From DASVAL01 sp035649575 (GTDB taxonomy: Bacteria > Planctomycetota > UBA1135 > UBA2386), in NCBI GenBank assembly GCA_035649575.1, contig DASRJH010000346.1, positions 1 to 14,297 on the forward strand: a stretch of 14,297 nt of DNA, in the 5' to 3' direction. The stretch's first letter is position 1. Each line of letters opens with the position of its first letter. Positions 7,342 through 12,391 of the stretch are shown here, in pieces. Both the position numbers and the translations under genes were made by a program. Under the pieces are notes generated by a model. That model saw only the letters and a program-made list of their open reading frames with translations. It was not told where the DNA came from and did no database searches.

Positions 7342-7878
7342 ATGGAAGCACTGCGCATCATCGGGTTGTGTGTGCTGGCGGCCGTCGTCTACGGCATTGC
7401 GCACGATCAAGTGACGGCACGAGTCTGCATCGAGTATTTCACGATCGGGCATCCTCGCATCTTCGAGACCGAGTCGCCCACGCTGCTCGCGATCGGATGG
7501 GGCGTCGTCGCGAGTTGGTGGGTCGGCTTGCTGCTCGGTGCGCCGTTGGCCTTCGCAGCAATCCGCGGACAGCGACCAAGGCGCTCGGCTCGTTCTCTCG
7601 TGAGGCCGGTCGCGAAGCTGCTAGTGTGCATGGGGGGAACGGCACTCGTCGCCGGCGTCATCGGGTTCGCGCTGGCCAACGCGGGCCTGGTCTTTCTCGT
7701 CGAGCCCTTGGCCTCGCGCGTGCCCGGTGACAGACATGTCGTCTTCATCGCCGACCTCTGGGCGCATTCGGCGAGCTACCTGACGGGCTTCGTGGGGGGC
7801 ATCGTTCTCATCAACCGCGTCTGGCGTTCTCGCAAGGCGCTCGCGGATGATCCCGCGCAAGCGGGCGCGCGCGGCTGA
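7342..7878 (+). CDS. Four-helix integral membrane protein, uncharacterised
   Basis: A 178-residue membrane protein. Likely helices are residues 5-20, 47-73, 90-118 and 140-158. The loop between helices 1 and 2 contains 'HDQVTARVCIEYFTIGHP', and helix 2 holds 'GWGVVASWWVGLLLG'. I recall this pattern from a family of uncharacterised bacterial membrane proteins without a known role. The conserved-looking His, Asp, Glu and Tyr residues in the first outer loop suggest a binding or catalytic surface, but that is only inference. The start at 7342 begins directly at helix 1; the ribosome site is weak. The gene ends 14 bases from the stop of the convergent aminotransferase gene, and both stops lie in a shared hairpin. 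Confidence 0.82.
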   Translation: MEALRIIGLCVLAAVVYGIAHDQVTARVCIEYFTIGHPRIFETESPTLLAIGWGVVASWWVGLLLGAPLAFAAIRGQRPRRSARSLVRPVAKLLVCMGGTALVAGVIGFALANAGLVFLVEPLASRVPGDRHVVFIADLWAHSASYLTGFVGGIVLINRVWRSRKALADDPAQAGARG

Positions 7879-7896
7879 GCGCAGACGGACGCTCAG
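7875..7896. terminator. Hairpin containing both convergent stop codons
   Basis: CTGAGCG (7875-7881) pairs perfectly with CGCTCAG (7890-7896) around an eight-base loop. The TGA of the rightward gene and the TGA of the leftward gene pair with each other in the stem. No T-run follows on either side, so classic intrinsic termination is not supported; a bidirectional pause or 3'-end-protecting hairpin is possible. Confidence 0.4.
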
Positions 7897-9017
7897 ACCC
7901 AGCCCTTCTTGCGGAAGTCGCGCAGCGTCTCCGCGAACCGCGCCATCTCCTCCGGCGTGCCGAGCGACAAGCGGTTGTAGCCGAGCAGCGGCGGGAACGC
8001 GCGGCCGACGACGATGCCGGCTTCGAACATGCGGGCGCTGTAGGCGGCCAGGTCGGTCCGGATCTCGTGCATGACGAAGTTCGCGTGGCTCGGCAGCGCG
8101 CGCAGTTCGAGCTCTTTCAGCACGCCGGCGACGACGTCGCGCGCCGCGGTGTTGCTGCGCAGGCTCGCCTGGGCGTGTCTGCCGTCGGCGAGGCAGGCGC
8201 CGGCCGCGAGCAGGCCGAGGATGTTGCAGTCGTTGTGGCTCTGCAGGCGGCGCAGGCGCGCGGCGAGGTCGCGGTGCGCGAGGCCGTAGCCTATACGCAG
8301 GCCGGCGAGGCCGTGGATCTTCGAGAAGGTGCGCGTGACGATCACGTTGTCGCGGCTCTGGACCCACTTCATCGCCGAACCGAAACCCGGCGCGCCGTCG
8401 GCGAACTCGAAGTAGGCCTCGTCGACCAGGAACGTGACCTTGCCGGTCGAGGACTCGATCCACTGGTCGAGCTCGGCGGCGGGAGTCAGGGTGCCGGTCG
8501 GGTTGTTCGGGTTGCAGACGTAGACGACGGCGGGGCCCTTGCAGGCCTCGGCGACCTCGCGCATGCGCGCGACGTCGTGCGACCAGTCCGCGCGCAGCGG
8601 CACGGCCTCGACGCGCAGCTGCCACGGCGACGCGTAGCCCGGCGCGTCCTCGTAGGTGGGGGAGGCGAGCACGATCACAGCACCGGTGCCGGCGAACGCC
8701 TGCACCGCCATCTGCAGCACCTCCGAGGAACCGGCGCCGAGCACGACCTGGTCGGGCGCGAGGCCGTGGTGCTTGGCCAGCGCCGACACGAGATTCCGGT
8801 GCGCAGCGAACGGATAGCGGTGCGCGAGCGCGAGGCCTTCGCGGATCGCCTGCAGGGCGGCCGGCGAGGGGCCGAGCGGGTTTTCGTTCGCGCCGAGGTG
8901 CAGCGGACCATCGGCCGGTCGCGCCGGCAGCGCGGCGAAGTGGCGCAGGGCCGTGGCCGCGGTGCCGGTCGAGACGAGTCCGAGTACGCTGTGCTGCAGG
9001 AAGGCGCGCCGTTGCAT
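7893..9017 (-). CDS. Tat-exported HisC-like aminotransferase (class I/II, PLP)
   Basis: A 374-residue fold-type I PLP aminotransferase most like histidinol-phosphate aminotransferase. Visible marks are 'GANENPLGPS' (42-51), 'GAGSSEVL' (94-101), 'CNPNNPTG' with Asn172, 'VDEAYFEF' with Asp199 and Tyr202, the PLP lysine Lys233 in 'TFSKIHGLAGLRIGY', and a C-terminal Arg349 in 'NRLSLGTPEE'. The N-terminus 'MQRRAFLQHSVLGL' is a twin-arginine (Tat) export signal, so the folded, cofactor-loaded enzyme would be exported. That makes a role in cytoplasmic histidine synthesis unlikely, and no his genes are nearby. Substrate unknown. The start is fixed by GGAGG five bases upstream of ATG 9017; an in-frame ATG at 9083 has no such site and would bury the Tat motif. 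Confidence 0.9.
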   Translation of the reverse strand: MQRRAFLQHSVLGLVSTGTAATALRHFAALPARPADGPLHLGANENPLGPSPAALQAIREGLALAHRYPFAAHRNLVSALAKHHGLAPDQVVLGAGSSEVLQMAVQAFAGTGAVIVLASPTYEDAPGYASPWQLRVEAVPLRADWSHDVARMREVAEACKGPAVVYVCNPNNPTGTLTPAAELDQWIESSTGKVTFLVDEAYFEFADGAPGFGSAMKWVQSRDNVIVTRTFSKIHGLAGLRIGYGLAHRDLAARLRRLQSHNDCNILGLLAAGACLADGRHAQASLRSNTAARDVVAGVLKELELRALPSHANFVMHEIRTDLAAYSARMFEAGIVVGRAFPPLLGYNRLSLGTPEEMARFAETLRDFRKKGWV

Positions 9018-9022
9018 GGGAT

Positions 9023-9027
9023 CCTCC
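9023..9027 (-). promoter_or_regulatory. Shine-Dalgarno site that fixes the Tat-signal start
   Basis: On the minus strand GGAGG is followed by five bases (ATCCC) and then the ATG at 9017-9015. It puts the twin-arginine motif at residues 3-4, where an export signal needs it. Confidence 0.8.
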
Positions 9028-9060
9028 GGGAAGCGCCGAGGATACCGCGCCGCGCGGCGT

Positions 9061-9467
9061 TCAGGTGCCTGGCTTGACCCCAACTCGGCGCGCTGGCGCG
9101 GACCGGCGTTTCAGCCACGCGAGCATCACGGCCTCGAGAGCGTCGCGATCGCCGGTCGCGAAGTAGCCGGTCTCGTCGCCCTCGTCGCCGTTCGCGCTCC
9201 ACTCGAAACCGAGTTGCTGCAGCAACCCGCAGACGAACGCGTGGATCCGGGACCGACGGTCGACGTCTTCGCGCTCACGGTGACGACGCCGTCGTCGAAC
9301 GTGAACTCGACGTTCTCGGCGGCCGGATGCAGCTGGACGAGATACTGCTTGTCGTCGCGTCGGCTGTACGCGACGAAGTCTTCGTACTGCGCCTCGACGA
9401 ACTGCTCGATCGCCGCGAGTGGTTCCGGCTCGCGCGCTCGGGCACGCAGGGTCAGGCCTAGTCCCAT
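9061..9467 (-). pseudogene. Small conserved-type protein gene broken by a one-base deletion
   Basis: Two overlapping minus-strand frames read as two halves of one protein. From ATG 9467 the first 74 residues run from 'MGLGLTLRAR' through 'YLVQLHPAAENVEF' to 'AKTSTVGPG', then the frame turns into Ser/Arg/Ala-rich nonsense. In another frame, sensible sequence resumes exactly there with 'HAFVCGLLQQLGFEW', 'DETGYFATGDRDALEAVML' and 'AWLKRR', ending at the TGA at 9063-9061. The span of 407 bases is one short of a multiple of three. Adding one base in GGATCCACG near 9244-9248, giving for example GGATACCACG, restores 'VGPGYHAFVCGLL' and a 135-residue protein. The product looks cytoplasmic and soluble; I do not know its function. 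It may be a real decaying gene or a sequencing/assembly error. No clear ribosome site. Confidence 0.75.
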
Positions 9468-9490
9468 GGGCTACGTATCGTAGCGGGCGT

Positions 9491-9508
9491 TCGCCGTCAG
9501 TACGGCGA
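9491..9508. promoter_or_regulatory. Perfect hairpin between divergent starts
   Basis: TCGCCGT and ACGGCGA form a seven-base-pair stem with a CAGT loop. It lies in the 110-base gap between a leftward start (9467) and a rightward start (9578), so it is in a leader or promoter region and not at a gene end. No T-run follows, so a terminator is unlikely; the role is unknown. Confidence 0.35.
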
Positions 9509-9542
9509 CGGCTTGCGACGTGGGCCGACCACGCTCGCGGTG

Positions 9543-9556
9543 GGCGTTCCAACGCC
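9543..9556. promoter_or_regulatory. Candidate operator dyad upstream of the YcxB-like gene
   Basis: GGCGTT-CC-AACGCC is a perfect 6-2-6 dyad whose end lies 21 bases before ATG 9578. The two-base centre is too short for an RNA hairpin, so a protein-binding site is the better reading. A weak -10-like TACATT (9564-9569) follows directly. Inference from symmetry and position only. Confidence 0.3.
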
Positions 9557-9577
9557 ACATCGCTACATTGACCGCCG

Positions 9578-10117
9578 ATGACGGTCCATGCACGCGCCGC
9601 GTTCCAGTACGGGATCGACGACCTCGTCGACGTCGCGCTGCGAAACGTGAACCGACTGCCCGGCAGGCGCTCGCAGGTTCTTGTCGTCGGCCTGTTGCTC
9701 GGCCTCGCGGCGGGCGCAGTCGGCAAACTGCTGGATCCGGACGACACGCCATTCGCGATCGCGATCGGAGCGCTCGTGGCCGTCGCGGTTCCCTTCCTTT
9801 ACCCGAAGTTGCAGCGCGCGGCGACGCGCCGCAACTTCCTCGAGTTGTACGGCTCCGGGCCCTTCACGTGCACGGTCGAGCTGCACGACGATCACATGCT
9901 GTGGCGGGACGACCAGCAGGACAGACAGGTGCAGACGCGGCTGCCTTGGCGCGAACTGCGCGAGGTCCGCGTCGAAGGCGGCGACTGGATCGTCGAGTCG
10001 AAGGCCGGCATCTCCGTGCTGAACGCTGATGCGTTCGCGAGCGCCGCGGAGGCCGACGTTTTCTGGGCGACGTTCGAGCGTCTGAGCGCCGCGCCTGCGC
10101 GCAGCGCGGCTTTGTAG
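9578..10117 (+). CDS. YcxB-like membrane protein
   Basis: A 179-residue protein with two adjacent hydrophobic helices (about 33-51 and 57-75), then a beta-rich cytoplasmic-type domain (about 88-170). The order of elements fits the YcxB-like domain: a strand pair ('FTCTVELHDDHMLW'), 'LPWRELREVRVEGGDWIVE', a further strand ('ISVLNADAF'), and a closing helix ('AAEADVFWATFERL'). Proteins of this family are small membrane proteins with a PH-like C-terminal domain and no proven function. The start has no clear ribosome site, and a -10-like TACATT only nine bases upstream would make the message leaderless or nearly so. The next gene starts nine bases after the stop, which suggests an operon, though a link to arabinose release is not obvious. 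Confidence 0.75.
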   Translation: MTVHARAAFQYGIDDLVDVALRNVNRLPGRRSQVLVVGLLLGLAAGAVGKLLDPDDTPFAIAIGALVAVAVPFLYPKLQRAATRRNFLELYGSGPFTCTVELHDDHMLWRDDQQDRQVQTRLPWRELREVRVEGGDWIVESKAGISVLNADAFASAAEADVFWATFERLSAAPARSAAL

Positions 10118-10126
10118 GTCGAGAGC

Positions 10127-11218
10127 ATGGCCGATCCGCTCGCACGCGAGCTGGCGACGATTGCGATGCCCGCGAGACCCTCCCTGCGCCGGAGTTGGTG
10201 CCTCGCGACCGGTCTCATACAAGCGGTGTCGCTCGCTCTCGCCACGACCGCTGCTGTCGCCCAGGAGACCTTCACCGTTCCGAAGCTCTGGGAGTACACC
10301 GCGCCGCTGATCTCCCCGGAGGAGCGCTCGACCGACCGCAGCCGCGCCCAGAAGGACCCGACGGTCGTGCTGCACGACGGCAGGTGGCACGTCTTCATGA
10401 CCGTGAAGCTCGCCGACCGCACCGCGATCGAGCATTGCTGCTTCGACCGATGGGAGAACGCGAACGCGTGCAAGCGCACGATCCTGCGCGTGACCGACAG
10501 CAGGTACTTCGGCGCTCCACAGGTCTTCTGGTTCGCGCCGCATGCACAGTGGTACCTCGTGTATCAGCTCGGCATTCCGGGCAGCGACAAGATGTGGGTC
10601 GCCTTCTCGACGACGAAGGACATCGCTGATCCGGCGTCGTGGACGCGCGCCGCGCCGATCCTCGACGGCGGCGTGGACGATCCGCGCGCGGAGGGCGGAC
10701 TCGACTACTGGATCATCTGCGACGGCGCGCGCGCGTACCTGTTCTTCACGAGCCTGAACGGCAAGCTGTGGCGGACCTCGACGGCGCTCGCGGACTTCCC
10801 CAAGGGTTTCGCATCGTGCGAGGTCGCGCTGCGCGGCGCGTTCTTCGAGGCGAGCCACACGTATCGCCTGAAGGGGCTCGACCGCTACCTGACGATCGTC
10901 GAGGAGGACGGCCAGCGCTACTACAAGGCGTACGTCGCCGATCGTCTCGACGGCGCATGGCGGCCGATCGCCGACACAGCGGAGGAACCGTTCGCGGGTT
11001 GGAAGAACATCCGGCCAGCCACGGGCATCGCGGCATGGACCGACAACGTGAGCCACGGCGAGCTGATCCGCGACGGCAACGACCAGACGTTGACCGTGGA
11101 TCCGGCGAACCTGCAGTTCCTGTTCCAGGGCGTGCTCGAGCGGGAGAAGAAGGGCAGGACCTACGGCGAGCTGCCGTGGCGGATCGGGTTGCTGCGGCCG
11201 GTCGGCAACGGCAGGTAG
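10127..11218 (+). CDS. GH62 alpha-L-arabinofuranosidase, secreted
   Basis: A 363-residue protein matching glycoside hydrolase family 62 along its whole length. These enzymes cut arabinose side chains from arabinoxylan and related plant polymers, with inversion. The signal peptide is residues 1-46 (or 14-46 if Met14 at base 10166 is the true start), with cleavage near AAVAQ. The catalytic domain is about 50-358. By alignment from memory, the base is Asp77 in 'AQKDPTVV', the pKa-setting Asp is Asp193 in 'GLDYWIICDG', and the acid is Glu241 in 'FFEASHTYRL'. The C-terminal marks 'WTDNVSHGELIRDGNDQTL' and 'VDPANLQFLFQG', then 'LPWRIGLLRP', are very typical. It has no carbohydrate-binding module and no transporter or other sugar gene nearby. 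It starts nine bases after the YcxB-like gene with a weak GAGAG ribosome site. Confidence 0.93.
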   Translation: MADPLARELATIAMPARPSLRRSWCLATGLIQAVSLALATTAAVAQETFTVPKLWEYTAPLISPEERSTDRSRAQKDPTVVLHDGRWHVFMTVKLADRTAIEHCCFDRWENANACKRTILRVTDSRYFGAPQVFWFAPHAQWYLVYQLGIPGSDKMWVAFSTTKDIADPASWTRAAPILDGGVDDPRAEGGLDYWIICDGARAYLFFTSLNGKLWRTSTALADFPKGFASCEVALRGAFFEASHTYRLKGLDRYLTIVEEDGQRYYKAYVADRLDGAWRPIADTAEEPFAGWKNIRPATGIAAWTDNVSHGELIRDGNDQTLTVDPANLQFLFQGVLEREKKGRTYGELPWRIGLLRPVGNGR

Positions 11219-11231
11219 CGCCGGTCGGCAA
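11197..11231 (+). repeat. 12-base direct repeat over the GH62 stop codon
   Basis: GCCGGTCGGCAA occurs at 11197-11208 and again at 11220-11231, on either side of the TAG stop. It could be a remnant of a small tandem duplication of 23 bases. No function is suggested. Confidence 0.5.
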
Positions 11232-11241
11232 GCGAGCCTGT

Positions 11242-12276
11242 TCAAACGGGCGCGTGCGTCGCGCCGCCATCCCCGCGCTCGCCAGGATCGCCGAACTCGA
11301 CCGTGCTGCCGCGCCGGCGCGCCTGGGCAGCGGCCACCGCGCTCTGCGCCGCGGCGAGATCCTCGACGCCGATGCCGAGCGACTTGAACAGCGTGACCTC
11401 GTCGTCGCTGCGCCGCCCGCGCACGCGGCCGAGCAGCACGTCGCCGAGCTCGCCGCACACGTGCTCGTCGCCGACCAGGCCTTCGCTGCGCGCGAGCAGG
11501 AAGTCGCCGGCCTCGGCCAGCAGCGACTCGCGACGGTCCGTGAACAGCCGGGCCCTCGCCACCGCCGCGCCGTCGAGCTCGCGCGCCGACGGGAAGCAGG
11601 CGCCGACCGCGTTGACGTGACAGCCCGCCTCGAGCCACTCGCCGCGCAGCACCGGTTCGCGCGCGTTCGTCGTCGTGCAGACGATCGCTGCGCCGCGCAC
11701 GGCGGCTTCGACGCTCCTGCACGCGGTGACTTCGACGCCGTACCGTTCGCGTGCCGCGGCCGCGAACCGCTCGGTCTTCGTCGGATCGCGGCCGGCGACG
11801 CGCACCGAGCCGAGCTTGCGCACGAGCAGCATCGCTTCGAGGTGCGTGCGCGCCTGCACCCCGGTGCCGACCAGCGCGAGCGAGTCCGCGTCGGCCCGCG
11901 CGAGCGCGCGCGTCGCCACTGCGCTGGCGGCCGCGGTGCGGATCGCGGTGACCTCGCTGCCGTCGAGCACCGCTACGAGCCTGCCGTGCCGGCCCTCGAA
12001 CAGCAGCACCGCGCCCTGGTGCGCGTCGATGCCCGTCCCGTGGTTGCCTGGGAAGACGCTGACGACCTTGATCGCGTGGTCGCCGCCGGCGCCACCGATC
12101 TGCGCTGGCATCATGCCGAGCAGGCCCCTGCCCGCCGGCACGCGCATCAACGTGCGCAGCGGCTGCACCGCGTCTCCCGCGCCGAGCCGTCGCAGCGCCG
12201 CATCGACGACTGCGATGCACTCGGCCATCGGCAGCAACTCGCGCACGTCGCGCGCGGACAGGATCAGCAGGGACAT
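11242..12276 (-). CDS. Ornithine cyclodeaminase / mu-crystallin family enzyme
   Basis: A 344-residue NAD(P)-dependent enzyme of the OCD/mu-crystallin family. Marks are Lys70 in 'HAIKVVSVFPGN', Arg113 in 'DGSEVTAIRTAAAS', the Rossmann motif 'GTGVQARTHLEA' (137-148), and the C-terminal 'TLFKSLGIGVEDLAAA'. Members include ornithine cyclodeaminase, alanine dehydrogenase, pyrroline-2-carboxylate reductase and ketimine reductase. Where true ornithine cyclodeaminases carry a 'GGDCPGKTEL'-type segment, this protein has 'VGACFPSARELD', so a reductase or dehydrogenase of cyclic imino acids or alanine is more likely; this is inference. A cytoplasmic location is expected, as there is no signal peptide. 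ATG 12276 begins at the usual family N-terminus ('MSLLILSARDV'), though no Shine-Dalgarno is visible; the open frame further upstream is Arg-rich and unlike the family. It is divergent from the sigma-fusion gene and convergent with GH62 (23-base gap). Confidence 0.9.
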   Translation of the reverse strand: MSLLILSARDVRELLPMAECIAVVDAALRRLGAGDAVQPLRTLMRVPAGRGLLGMMPAQIGGAGGDHAIKVVSVFPGNHGTGIDAHQGAVLLFEGRHGRLVAVLDGSEVTAIRTAAASAVATRALARADADSLALVGTGVQARTHLEAMLLVRKLGSVRVAGRDPTKTERFAAAARERYGVEVTACRSVEAAVRGAAIVCTTTNAREPVLRGEWLEAGCHVNAVGACFPSARELDGAAVARARLFTDRRESLLAEAGDFLLARSEGLVGDEHVCGELGDVLLGRVRGRRSDDEVTLFKSLGIGVEDLAAAQSAVAAAQARRRGSTVEFGDPGERGDGGATHAPV

Positions 12277-12294
12277 GCAGACGGCATGGTCGCG

Positions 12295-12310
12295 CGCGGG
12301 CGTGCCCGCG
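12295..12310. promoter_or_regulatory. Candidate operator dyad in the divergent region
   Basis: CGCGGGC-GT-GCCCGCG is a perfect 7-2-7 dyad, 18 bases upstream of the OCD-family start. High GC makes chance dyads more likely. The position between two divergent genes suggests a regulator site. Confidence 0.3.
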
Positions 12311-12343
12311 ACAACTGCGCAGGTGCCTGCAGCACCCTCGGAA

Positions 12344-12366
12344 GGAACGGTCCTGATTTCCCTGTC
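12344..12366 (+). promoter_or_regulatory. Possible ECF-sigma promoter before the sigma-fusion gene
   Basis: GGAAC at 12344-12348 and GTC at 12364-12366 are 15 bases apart. Many ECF sigma factors use a GGAAC-type -35 with a GTC-type -10, usually at about 16-17 bases. Transcription would begin around 12373, shortly before GTG 12392. The spacing is slightly short and the motif brief, so the call is tentative. Confidence 0.25.
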
Positions 12367-12391
12367 ACGAAACCCGGTGGCGGGGATCCTG

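Noticed and set aside
6332..9081. Repeated 12-mer TGGCTTGACCCC at 6332-6343 and 9070-9081
   Set aside because: A few 12-base matches are expected by chance in 14 kb, flanks do not match, and no transposase or other copies are visible.
9244..9248. Programmed frameshift in the broken small gene
   Set aside because: There is no slippery heptamer or following strong hairpin at the junction; a single lost base explains it more simply.
9563..12220. 885-codon minus-strand open frame across the YcxB-like, GH62 and OCD-family genes
   Set aside because: It crosses three recognised genes on both strands and shows only Arg/Ala-rich sequence.
12275..12391. ATG at 12275 as the start of the sigma-fusion gene
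   Set aside because: It would share the CATG with the divergent OCD-family start and add about 39 residues without sigma-like character. The GTG at 12392 has a ribosome-like site and fits the family N-terminus.
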